The notes under the pieces are model-generated. The model worked only from the letters and a program-made list of their open reading frames with translations, did not search any database and was not told the DNA's origin. Positions 17,749 through 26,548 of a stretch of DNA of 35,862 nt are shown piece after piece. The translations under genes and the position numbers were made by a program. How positions within the stretch are numbered: the first letter of the stretch is position 1; every line of letters starts with the position of its first letter. The DNA is taken from assembly GCA_029935405.1 (NCBI GenBank), contig JAOZKH010000013.1, positions 1-35,862 on the forward strand. Direction: 5' to 3'. The DNA comes from Vallitaleaceae bacterium. GTDB lineage: Bacteria > Bacillota > Clostridia > Lachnospirales > Vallitaleaceae.

Positions 17749-18581
17749 CCTATCGCACCTCGATTCTTAGAATACTCGAGTAATAATTCCTGTAATTGAT
17801 CCTGCAAACTCATATCTTCCCTACTTTGCCAATAAATACAGTGCTTATTAGTTTTATTGACTTTAAGCTCTACTATGTTCAAGAGATTTTTATTACTTTT
17901 CATAAGTTTTTTACTAATATGCAAACTTTCTTTAGGTATTATAACTTTGATTTCCTGTTTCTTTGCTTCCATTGTTTTTTTGAGTGTTGCCATTCTAAGG
18001 AATTTATTCCCTGACTGACTAACCGTAACTACAATCGGTCCTTTAACACTTATATGTTCAATACCTTCTTCTACTATGCGGCTCAAATGATATATTCCCT
18101 GTTTATATTCAATTTCAGTTACTAACGTAAAGCAAGGCCACCCTAGCTCTTTAGCTAGGAGTTGACCTGTTAATCCATGACTATAATTATCTGCCTGTCT
18201 TCCACATAGTACTAGCTCAGCATCTTTAGTATCTTCAATAACTGATGCTAACATTTTTGCTATTGCACTTGGCGTGTATTCAGCTTTTTCTACTACATCT
18301 ATTCTTATTGCTTTTTGTACTCCAACTGCCAAAGCTTTTCTAAGAATAGATTCTTTAGATTTATCACCAACTGTAATAACATGAGTATTGATCTTCTGTG
18401 CTTCATCGACTAATCTAAGCATTAATTCCAAAGCAGTTTCATCATAGGTATTCATTATTTTGTTAGCATAGCTAATATCAATACTTTTACCATCTTCTTG
18501 AATAAACCAATCGTCTGTTAATACCATATCTAAATCTTGCACTTGTTTAATACAGCTAATAATTGTCATGTCATTCCTCAC
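17745..18581 (-). CDS. etfB: Electron transfer flavoprotein, beta subunit
   Basis: ISCIKQVQD N-terminus, MNTYDETALELMLRL, LVLCGRQADNYSHGLTGQLLAKELGWPCFTLV. Confidence 0.9.
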   Translation of the reverse strand: MRNDMTIISCIKQVQDLDMVLTDDWFIQEDGKSIDISYANKIMNTYDETALELMLRLVDEAQKINTHVITVGDKSKESILRKALAVGVQKAIRIDVVEKAEYTPSAIAKMLASVIEDTKDAELVLCGRQADNYSHGLTGQLLAKELGWPCFTLVTEIEYKQGIYHLSRIVEEGIEHISVKGPIVVTVSQSGNKFLRMATLKKTMEAKKQEIKVIIPKESLHISKKLMKSNKNLLNIVELKVNKTNKHCIYWQSREDMSLQDQLQELLLEYSKNRGAIG

Positions 18582-18584
18582 TTT

Positions 18585-20003
18585 TTAATCTTGTGGAATT
18601 AGAACACCTTGATTCATAATACCATTTGGATCAAATGCATGCTTTAGTTTTGTTAGCATCGGATAAGCTGATCCTAGTTCTTCTTTCATCCATTTTGTTC
18701 TGTAACGACCCACTCCGTGGTGATGTCCTATTGAACCATTATACTTAAGTGTCGTTTCTATAATAATACCAAATAATTGATCATATGTCTTCTGTGCCGC
18801 TTCAATTGTTGGTGCACACATAGCACCGAACATAAAGTAAATATTTGTTCCTTGCATATAACTGTGTGATGAGTGTCCTGTTACTGCAACAATATGTGAA
18901 ACTTCTGCTTTTACTCTTTCAATAACCTCATCATAGATTTTTCCTATATCAGACCACATTGCTGATATTTCACAAGTATCTGCAACTGCACCTTGTTTAG
19001 CGTACATATCAAGATGGTCACATATATCATTACGGTGTACTAACCATATTTCAAGTGGTTTACTTCCAAGTGGTCTTGCTCCATACTTAAGAGCTACTTC
19101 TTCTACAGCTTTTCCTTCTAAATTCGCAAAACCTTTTGGTCCTTCTGATAAAAATAACATAATGCCTTCATTTTCTTTAACAAATGGTCCATAACTTTCA
19201 GCCGCTTCTGTTTTATCATGTAACCTTGCAACAGCTGGTTTCCAGCCTGCTTGAACAATTTCCTTAATAATTGATAAACCTTTTGAAAAATCATCAATTG
19301 CAAAAGCTTGCATAACTCTTTCTGTAGCAAGTTTAAATATCTTTACAGTGACTTCTGTAATAACACCAAAAGCTCCTTCTGAACCTAACCAAATATGGCG
19401 AAGATCAGGGCCTGTTGACTTACGAGGATTATTTTTAATCTTAGTTAATTCACCACTTGGAAGTATGCCTTCTATTCCAACTAACAAATCTTCTATTCCG
19501 CCATATAATGTTGAAAATTGCCCAATACTTCTTGTTGCAACTAATCCACCCATTTGAGCCATTGGTAATGATTGTGGGAAATGTCCTGTTGTATATCCTT
19601 TTTTGTTAAGTGTCTCTTCTAGCACTTGTAATGGCACACCTGACTGAGCTGTAACCGTTAAATTTTCTTCATTAATCTCAATAATTTCATTCATTTCACT
19701 AAGATCAATAACAACACTATGTTCTGGTGTTTCAAGGCCTAAACAAACGCCTGACCCCCCAGTTCTTGGAATACTAACAATCTTTTCTTTGTTAATAAAC
19801 TCCATTACCTTTATCGCTTCTTCTTTAGTATGTATTTTTAAAATACATGTTGCTAACTCTTTAGGTTCCCAACCAAAGTGCTTTTGCACCATTCTAAGAC
19901 CTGTAATATCAGTTGCATATTCTTGTAATATTGTAACTTCTGTTACCACTCTATCTTTGCCTAATACACTTTCAAAAAACTCTACAATTTTCACTTGTTC
20001 CAT
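18585..20003 (-). CDS. FAD-binding oxidase, alkyldihydroxyacetonephosphate synthase (AGPS)-like
   Basis: FAD type 4 motif IPRTGGSGVCLGLE, LPMAQMGGLVATRSIGQFSTLYGGIEDL, C-terminal GSIGHHHGVGRYR typical of the AGPS-like subgroup. Confidence 0.82.
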   Translation of the reverse strand: MEQVKIVEFFESVLGKDRVVTEVTILQEYATDITGLRMVQKHFGWEPKELATCILKIHTKEEAIKVMEFINKEKIVSIPRTGGSGVCLGLETPEHSVVIDLSEMNEIIEINEENLTVTAQSGVPLQVLEETLNKKGYTTGHFPQSLPMAQMGGLVATRSIGQFSTLYGGIEDLLVGIEGILPSGELTKIKNNPRKSTGPDLRHIWLGSEGAFGVITEVTVKIFKLATERVMQAFAIDDFSKGLSIIKEIVQAGWKPAVARLHDKTEAAESYGPFVKENEGIMLFLSEGPKGFANLEGKAVEEVALKYGARPLGSKPLEIWLVHRNDICDHLDMYAKQGAVADTCEISAMWSDIGKIYDEVIERVKAEVSHIVAVTGHSSHSYMQGTNIYFMFGAMCAPTIEAAQKTYDQLFGIIIETTLKYNGSIGHHHGVGRYRTKWMKEELGSAYPMLTKLKHAFDPNGIMNQGVLIPQD

Positions 20004-20026
20004 TATAATTCTCCTTATATTCCTTA

Positions 20027-20377
20027 TTAGATTATTGTTCTAGTTGCAATTATATCCACACCGGTTTCACCGATATTCTTAACAATTATGTCACCTCTTA
20101 AAACTGGGGTATCTACTGTTATTTTGTACAACTCCTTTGCCAATTCAATTAACCTTGATTTTGGAATCTCGTCAGTACTGATAACAGGTAATCTCTTAAT
20201 TTTAGCGTTTTCAATTTTTACCGTTGTAGTTATCATTCGCTTAGGGTCATTATATTCATTAACACCAAAAACCCTACCTCTTTTACATTGATTTCCATTC
20301 ACCTGCACTTCATTGTCTTTTTCATCTACCGATAAAATACAACTTACAGGACATACGATACATGTGAACTTTTTCAT
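20027..20377 (-). CDS. DUF1667-family Cys-rich small protein
   Basis: FTCIVCPVSCILSV ... GNQCKRGRVFGVNEYNDPKRMITTTV; CxxCxxxC...C pattern, and 4-bp overlap with the FAD oxidoreductase gene. Confidence 0.85.
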   Translation of the reverse strand: MKKFTCIVCPVSCILSVDEKDNEVQVNGNQCKRGRVFGVNEYNDPKRMITTTVKIENAKIKRLPVISTDEIPKSRLIELAKELYKITVDTPVLRGDIIVKNIGETGVDIIATRTII

Positions 20378-21645
20378 TCTTTTGACACCTCCATAACATT
20401 AACTGTGATTTTCTTATCGCCTTCTTTAATATTGCTGCTAATGATTTCTTCTACTAACATTTCTGGCGGCAATACCACTCTATGTTTTTTCTTATAATAA
20501 GTTTCATCATTACCTACAGCCGTAACTTCAACTTTTTCTAGTTTCTGTTTAACTCTAAAATATAGTGGCAGTTTTTCTTCTAGGTTATGTTTTCTAACGT
20601 ATTGAGGAACAACAAAAGATACATTTTCACCAGGCTCTAACCTTGTTATTGGCTTATCCATTTTAAGTTGTCCTTTAACATACTTAGCTGCACCTCTTCC
20701 TGCTAATTCACCAGTCAAGGATACATAATCTACTAAGTCAAACACCGTTACCACATTTCCTGCTGCAAATACTCCTTCCATAGAAGTCATAAAATACTCA
20801 TCGACAACAGGCCCTTTTGTTCTTGTATCTATATTGATATTTAATTGATTTGACAACTCATTCTCTGGTATTAGTCCCACAGCTAACACTAACAAGTCAC
20901 ATTCAATATATTCTTCACTACCCTTTATTACTTGACGATCTTTATCTACTTTTGCAACGGTCACACCTTCTAGTTTTTTATTACCATGTGTACGAATCAC
21001 CGTTGTTGATAAATGTAGTGGAATATTGTAATCAACTAAGCACTGTGCAATATTTCTTGTCAAACCTCCAGGCGATTCCATAAGTTCATAAACTCCTTTT
21101 ACTTCTATCCCTTCAAGAGTCATACGCCTTGCCATAATTAACCCAATATCTCCAGAACCTAAAATCACTGCTTTTTCACCTGGAAGATATCCTTCAATAT
21201 TTATATATCTTTGTACAGTTCCTGCTGTTAACACTCCACTTGGTCTCGTTCCCCAAATAAAAGCTTGAGACCTTGTTCTCTCACGGCATCCCATTGCTAG
21301 TATTATGGCACCACACTTGATTTCTGTAATACCATCAATTTCATTCATTGCATATATTACTTTATCCTTAGTTATCTCAATAACAATAGTTTTATCAGCA
21401 ATTTCAATTTTTCGTTCTTTCACTTCAACTATAAAATTATCAGCATACTCACATCCTGATAATCGTTTACCGAACCTGTGTAAACCAAATCCGTCGTGGA
21501 TACATTGTTGCAATATACCACCTAAACTACTATCTCTTTCAATAATCAATACATTATCAATACCTTGTTTTTTTACTTCTATTGCCGCGGCTAGCCCCGC
21601 TGGACCACCACCTATAATGACAACATCAACCTGTCTCTTATTCAC
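20374..21645 (-). CDS. NAD(P)/FAD-dependent oxidoreductase (pyridine nucleotide-disulfide oxidoreductase superfamily)
   Basis: VVIIGGGPAGLAAAIEVKKQG, AIILAMGCRERTRSQ, GVFAAGNVVTVFDLVDYVSLTGELAGRGAAKYV. Confidence 0.9.
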   Translation of the reverse strand: MNKRQVDVVIIGGGPAGLAAAIEVKKQGIDNVLIIERDSSLGGILQQCIHDGFGLHRFGKRLSGCEYADNFIVEVKERKIEIADKTIVIEITKDKVIYAMNEIDGITEIKCGAIILAMGCRERTRSQAFIWGTRPSGVLTAGTVQRYINIEGYLPGEKAVILGSGDIGLIMARRMTLEGIEVKGVYELMESPGGLTRNIAQCLVDYNIPLHLSTTVIRTHGNKKLEGVTVAKVDKDRQVIKGSEEYIECDLLVLAVGLIPENELSNQLNINIDTRTKGPVVDEYFMTSMEGVFAAGNVVTVFDLVDYVSLTGELAGRGAAKYVKGQLKMDKPITRLEPGENVSFVVPQYVRKHNLEEKLPLYFRVKQKLEKVEVTAVGNDETYYKKKHRVVLPPEMLVEEIISSNIKEGDKKITVNVMEVSKE

Positions 21646-21657
21646 TTTTTTCTCCCT

Positions 21658-23409
21658 TCAGACGCGACTTTGTCTGTGTAATACATAAGAATTTTCACCT
21701 TTTAATGTTACTTTTGTTAAAGGTATCTCTAATTCTCTTGCAATGATTTCAAGCACTCTAGGTCCACAAAACCCGCCTTGGCAGCGTCCCATACCTGCTC
21801 TTGATCTGCGTTTAATCGCATCTATCGTTGTTGCTGGTATAGGTGAGTGAACAGCATCAATAATTTCTCCTTCAGTAATTAATTCACACCTACAAACAAT
21901 ATTGCCGTATTTAGGATTTTTCTTGATTAATTTGTCTTGCTCTTCGTGACTTAAATCTCTGAATTTTGGTTTTGCTACCCTAATAGGATTATAGTCAGAT
22001 TTAATTTCTAAATTACTGTTTTGTTTAAATAATATCTCTTCTACCATCTCAGCAATAGCAGGAGCTGATGCAAGTCCAGGAGATTGTATTCCTGCAACAT
22101 GAATAAATCCATCAACTTTTCTAGATGCTTCAACAATGAAATCTTCTTTATAGTCAGCTGCTCTAATACCTGCAAAATATGTGATAATCTCACTTTTTTT
22201 CACTTCATCAGTAACCCCTCTACCAAGCTTAATAATATAGTCCATATCTACAGCATCTACAGACTTATCTTCCTTATCATAAACTTCTACAGCATTTGGT
22301 CCCCATAATAAATTGCCTTCAGGTGTAACACTTGCTCCACCACCTTTGGAATTATTACTTCTATCTGAATCGCTCATAAGACCTACAGGTGTATTAAGAT
22401 ATCCTTTACGATTCTTATCAATAATTGCTATTGCTCCACGCCTTGCATGTATTGTGTAAAAACAATCATCAACCATTTTTGCAATGTTATCAGCATACAC
22501 TCCTGCACAATTAATAACTGTTTGACACTTTATTGTCGAATGATTTGTTATTACTTCTTTAATACTTTCCTTTTCCTTTACAATATCAATTATCTGTGTA
22601 TTAAATTTAAAGGTTACTCCATTCTCCGCTGCATTTTCTGCAAGTGCACTACATACTTCAAAAGGTTCAACAAGTCCCATAGTTGTTAATAAAAACCCAC
22701 CTATTGGTTCGCCTTTAAGATTAGGTTCTAGTTCCCTTACTTCTTTGGTATTTAACCATTTCATCCCAGGAACTTTCATAGCCTGACTTAAAGGCTTAAT
22801 TAATTTTCCTATACCTGTATATTTAAGAAATTTTAATATTTTAAATTTATTCACATCTTTTTTGTTATAAAAAACAAGCAGTGACCCTGTTCTTTTTAAT
22901 TCAAAATCTAATTCTTCGGATAATTTTGTATACATTTCATTTCCACGTAAATTCAACTTTGCCTTTAGTGTGCCAGGTTTAGCAAGTACTCCAGGATGTA
23001 TATTTCCATTATTAGCTTTAGTCGCCTCTTCTGCTATGTCACTATTCTTTTCAACCACCATAACATTTAAATTGTATTTACTAAGATTTCTTGCTATTGC
23101 ACAACCAGATATTCCAGCACCGATAATAACAACATCACAGCTTTCACTAATACTATTGTTTTTAACTTCCTTAATCTTTTTAGAATAATCAATAATATTT
23201 GGTTTTATATCTTTCGATATCATATCATTAACAACATTTCTAACACCTTTAACATTTGCTACTTTATGCCCTGCATCAACAACCTGTTTCCAATATAATG
23301 CTGTGCCATTTAATGTTACAATTTTATCCCTTGAGACGGATGCCGAAATATCATAATCAGCTATTTTATTCATATCTGCTATAATTTTTCTAATACGTTT
23401 CTCCATCAT
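21658..23409 (-). CDS. BON-like domain + GlpA-like FAD-dependent dehydrogenase (DAO fold) + BFD-like [2Fe-2S] domain
   Basis: N-terminal ~60 aa IVTLNGTALYWKQVVDAGHKVANVKGVRNVVNDM fits a BON pattern; DVVIIGAGISGCAIARNL Rossmann; C-terminal CRCEL...GRCQGGFC. Confidence 0.82.
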   Translation of the reverse strand: MMEKRIRKIIADMNKIADYDISASVSRDKIVTLNGTALYWKQVVDAGHKVANVKGVRNVVNDMISKDIKPNIIDYSKKIKEVKNNSISESCDVVIIGAGISGCAIARNLSKYNLNVMVVEKNSDIAEEATKANNGNIHPGVLAKPGTLKAKLNLRGNEMYTKLSEELDFELKRTGSLLVFYNKKDVNKFKILKFLKYTGIGKLIKPLSQAMKVPGMKWLNTKEVRELEPNLKGEPIGGFLLTTMGLVEPFEVCSALAENAAENGVTFKFNTQIIDIVKEKESIKEVITNHSTIKCQTVINCAGVYADNIAKMVDDCFYTIHARRGAIAIIDKNRKGYLNTPVGLMSDSDRSNNSKGGGASVTPEGNLLWGPNAVEVYDKEDKSVDAVDMDYIIKLGRGVTDEVKKSEIITYFAGIRAADYKEDFIVEASRKVDGFIHVAGIQSPGLASAPAIAEMVEEILFKQNSNLEIKSDYNPIRVAKPKFRDLSHEEQDKLIKKNPKYGNIVCRCELITEGEIIDAVHSPIPATTIDAIKRRSRAGMGRCQGGFCGPRVLEIIARELEIPLTKVTLKGENSYVLHRQSRV

Positions 23410-23416
23410 TGTTCAC

Positions 23417-24964
23417 TCACTTTCTAATCTTTAGTTCTATCATTTTCTTATATACCGGTTGTAAAGATTTATAAGTTAATTCATATACTTCTTCAAAAAG
23501 TTGATTATATCTTCTTGCAACTATCGCTTCTGGCTTGTAGGTTTTCGTTATTTGAATCATTCTATTACTAGCTTCGGTAATCCCTTGATAAACGCCAAGA
23601 TATACATAACTAAGTATTGCTGCTCCAAGCCCTGTTGTTTCATGAGATTGCACCACATATACTTCTTTATCAAAAATATTAGCTAATACCTGACACAATA
23701 TTTTACTTTGGGACCCACCTCCTGAGAGACCTATTCTTTGAACTTCTTTATGTGTTTTTTTCTCAATACTTCTTATTCCTTCTTTAATTGAATAAGCCAA
23801 CCCTTCCACTAGCGCTCTATAAAAATGAATTCTTGTATGTTTATCATTTAAACCAATAAGTGTTCCTGAAGCTCCCGGACGTCTTACATCACTCATCCAA
23901 AAAGGTTGCATTAGGAGTCCATCTGCTCCAGGGGCTACCTTATCTAGCTTTTCATTAAGTATGCGTTCAATACTTATCTGTCTATCATTAGATTCTTTTT
24001 TTTCAAGTTCAGCAAACTCCTCGATAAACCAGTTTATCAACCAAAACCCTCTTGTTATACCAAGTTCTGGATTATACTTACCTTTTATTGCAGCCGGATA
24101 AACTGTGCCGTATTTATATAATGGCATATGAGTATCTGTTGTCGTCTGTACCGTTACCATCGAGCCTAATGATACGCTTACTGTTGTTTCGTCTAAGCAA
24201 CCAATACCAAGTGTTTCACATGCTTTATCTGACCCACTTGCAACAACCGGTAATCCAACTGGTAAACCAAGTAACTTCCCACTTTCTTCTGTAAGATTTC
24301 CTATTAAAGAACCCGGTTCAACAAGTTCAAACAAATGTTCTTTATCTACATGAAATACTTTTCCTTCTATATCAGTCTTTTTAGCCCAATCTTGCCGTTT
24401 TGCACTAAAAGGGATATAACCACTTGCTGCTGTGCGAGAATCCTTATACTGACCAGTGAGTTTGTAATTAATATAAGTTGATATAAACAGTAATTTATGA
24501 ACTTTTGCCATGATTTCAGGCTCATTCATCTTCACCCAATGATAAGGACAACCTCTATTATAACTGTCTACAATATTCCAAACTTTCATTAATTTATATG
24601 CTTTTTTTTGCATTTTTGTGATGTTATAATTTTTATCTGCTTTTCTTGTATCCATCCAACTTATTGCCTTTTTAAGTGGTTTCCCATCTTTGTCTACAAA
24701 AACACTAGTACTTCGTTGAGATGCTAATGTTAATGCCACAATATTAGCCATTATTTCTGGCTTCTGTTTTCGAAATTTTTGTACCACTTCACATGCACTA
24801 TCCCAAAAAATATCAGCATCCATCTCGATAAATCCTTCATCGTTCATTTCATACTTAGGGTACTTAACTTTATCTACACCTAGCAACACTCCACTTGCAT
24901 CGTATACAATACCTCTCATACTCTGCGTACCACAATCAAGTACAAATACATATCCTGTCTCCAA
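23417..24964 (-). CDS. FGGY-family carbohydrate/polyol kinase (substrate unknown)
   Basis: VFVLDCGTQSMRGIVYD ... ISWMDTRKA ... SGSDKACETLGIG ... IGLSGGGSQSKILCQVLANIFDKEV. Proposed start is TTG at 24964 with GGAGG upstream, rather than the longer ORF beginning at 25048, which would lie inside the promoter. Confidence 0.85.
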   Translation of the reverse strand: METGYVFVLDCGTQSMRGIVYDASGVLLGVDKVKYPKYEMNDEGFIEMDADIFWDSACEVVQKFRKQKPEIMANIVALTLASQRSTSVFVDKDGKPLKKAISWMDTRKADKNYNITKMQKKAYKLMKVWNIVDSYNRGCPYHWVKMNEPEIMAKVHKLLFISTYINYKLTGQYKDSRTAASGYIPFSAKRQDWAKKTDIEGKVFHVDKEHLFELVEPGSLIGNLTEESGKLLGLPVGLPVVASGSDKACETLGIGCLDETTVSVSLGSMVTVQTTTDTHMPLYKYGTVYPAAIKGKYNPELGITRGFWLINWFIEEFAELEKKESNDRQISIERILNEKLDKVAPGADGLLMQPFWMSDVRRPGASGTLIGLNDKHTRIHFYRALVEGLAYSIKEGIRSIEKKTHKEVQRIGLSGGGSQSKILCQVLANIFDKEVYVVQSHETTGLGAAILSYVYLGVYQGITEASNRMIQITKTYKPEAIVARRYNQLFEEVYELTYKSLQPVYKKMIELKIRK

Positions 24965-24994
24965 CTTATTTCCTCCCGTATTCAGTCGAACATT

Positions 24995-25012
24995 CAGACG
25001 TCCGGACGTCTG
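24995..25012. promoter_or_regulatory. 18-bp perfect palindrome, candidate repressor operator at the transcription start of the FGGY-kinase operon
   Basis: CAGACGTCCGGACGTCTG, perfect self-complement and G+C-rich in an AT-rich intergenic region; begins about 8 bp downstream of the -10 element. Confidence 0.8.
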
Positions 25013-25019
25013 TGTGTTT

Positions 25020-25048
25020 ATAATAATCTTTTTTAATCTATTTGTCAA
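25020..25048 (-). promoter_or_regulatory. Sigma-A-type promoter of the FGGY-kinase operon
   Basis: Minus strand TTGACA (25048-25043), 17-bp spacer, TATTAT (25025-25020). Confidence 0.82.
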
Positions 25049-25065
25049 TACAAAAAGAGCCTTAT

Positions 25066-26034
25066 TTAGTAGGAAATAGTTTCATTACTTACTCTATCTT
25101 CTTTGTATCTTTTAATGAAATCATACGCTTCATTGATTTTAGCAATACGATCATTAGCGTATTTCATATAATCATCAGGCATTCCATCAGCAATCATTTT
25201 GTCAGGGTGATATTCTTTAACTAATTTTCTGTACGCCTTTTTTACTTCTGACATTGTAGCATTCTTATCCACTCCTAGAATCTTAGCATTTTTTTCAAGT
25301 AAATCTTCTTGTGAAGCTCCGTTAATACCAAAGCTTCTTTGATTATAATTTCTTTGCCCATAATTATATTGTGAACCATAACTGGCATAACTGGCATCTC
25401 TAAAGCCACCATTAGCAAAATAATTCTTAAGACTATGATATTCATATTCAGAAAGACCTAGTTCAATTACGATTTTCTTAATCATCGTTTCTTCATTGCT
25501 ATTTAAGTTTGTGCCTTTAAGACCTATACCTAGCAATAAATAGCTCACCGACAAAATAAATCTTCTATTATTATGATACAATTTAATCACTCGAACGAAT
25601 TCTTCATATTCCTGTGAATGATCCTTCCCATAATCAAATGCCAATTGATATGTTGCAAGTTCACTTGAACTGATTCTAAAATTCGTTGTTATAAATTGTT
25701 TAATTAAATTAACTTCTTCTTTACTAACATGTCCATCAGCCTTTGCCACTATAGCAGATAGTGCCATAATTGAGGCAATTACTGGGTTCTTATCTTTAAA
25801 TGCTGCTTCATCTTTAAGGTAACTTTTGAATTTTGGTATTTTTCTTGGAAGTAAAAATACTATAATTATTAACCAAGGATAAAAGAATGTTACTATCCCC
25901 CAAAAATAACTATTTCTTCCTTTTATCCATGCACTAAACCCTGCTATTAATGCTATTATGGCCGTAAATACAAACCCTATTACATCAAACCCAAATTCAA
26001 AAATACTACTAATTAATTCCATCATTTTCATCAC
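25066..26034 (-). CDS. DjlA-like membrane protein: N-terminal TM, TerB-like domain, C-terminal J domain
   Basis: ASIMALSAIVAKADGHVSKEEVNLIKQFI (TerB-like), C-terminal AKILGVDKNATMSEVKKAYRKLVKEYHPDK with HPD motif; Tyr/Asn/Gln-rich linker between. Confidence 0.88.
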   Translation of the reverse strand: MMKMMELISSIFEFGFDVIGFVFTAIIALIAGFSAWIKGRNSYFWGIVTFFYPWLIIIVFLLPRKIPKFKSYLKDEAAFKDKNPVIASIMALSAIVAKADGHVSKEEVNLIKQFITTNFRISSSELATYQLAFDYGKDHSQEYEEFVRVIKLYHNNRRFILSVSYLLLGIGLKGTNLNSNEETMIKKIVIELGLSEYEYHSLKNYFANGGFRDASYASYGSQYNYGQRNYNQRSFGINGASQEDLLEKNAKILGVDKNATMSEVKKAYRKLVKEYHPDKMIADGMPDDYMKYANDRIAKINEAYDFIKRYKEDRVSNETISY

Positions 26035-26073
26035 TCTTTCTGCTAAATTCTAGTCATCTATTCAATCTAATTA

Positions 26074-26234
26074 CTGTATACTTTATGTATCAAATGGTTA
26101 GGGAAATTTACTTTGACACCCTAATAATATAAGTATACAGATAAACGACGAAGAAATTATGAAGAAACCATAAAAACTTTATTAAAATATTTTAATCACA
26201 CTTAAGAGTCATAATCAATTTTAACTGTATACTT
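26074..26234. repeat. Three copies of CTGTATACTT (direct, inverted, direct) in the spacer between azlD and the DnaJ-domain gene
   Basis: CTGTATACTT at 26074-26083 and 26225-26234; AAGTATACAG (reverse complement) at 26131-26140. Outer copies extend to the identical 12-mer ACTGTATACTTT. Confidence 0.7.
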
Positions 26235-26242
26235 TTAACACT

Positions 26243-26548
26243 CTAAGCAACTATCAACATCAAATATACAACTGCCATTGAGCCAATAATTGATACAATC
26301 ATACCACCTTTAAAGTAGCTATATATCGCCGCAAACCCCAAGCCAATTACAGAGGCCACCGGTTCTCCCGGAATTGATGTGATTGCTCCTGGTATTATCA
26401 ATGCACCAAGTGCTGTATAAGGTACAAACTCTAAGAATTTTTCAACCTTCTTAGGCAAATGCTTTCCTGAAAAAGTAAAAAATGGAATGATCCTAGGTAT
26501 ATATGTGACAATCATCATTCCAATAATAATAATAATTGTATCATTCAA
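26243..26548 (-). CDS. azlD: AzlD-family branched-chain amino acid export subunit
   Basis: Small ~100-aa hydrophobic protein with IPRIIPFF...LPKKVEKFLEFVPYTALGALIIPG, typical of AzlD. TTG start at 26548 with AGGAG is more plausible than GTG 26563. Confidence 0.88.
   Translation of the reverse strand: MNDTIIIIIGMMIVTYIPRIIPFFTFSGKHLPKKVEKFLEFVPYTALGALIIPGAITSIPGEPVASVIGLGFAAIYSYFKGGMIVSIIGSMAVVYLMLIVA

Noticed and set aside
23417-24964. Calling the FGGY kinase glycerol kinase (glpK)
   Set aside because: Family is clear, but the N-terminal and active-site signatures do not look like classical GlpK; substrate left open.
24965-25048. 28-residue N-terminal extension of the FGGY kinase ORF
   Set aside because: Contains the promoter spacer, -10 box and palindrome; an RBS-preceded TTG start at 24964 is more consistent.
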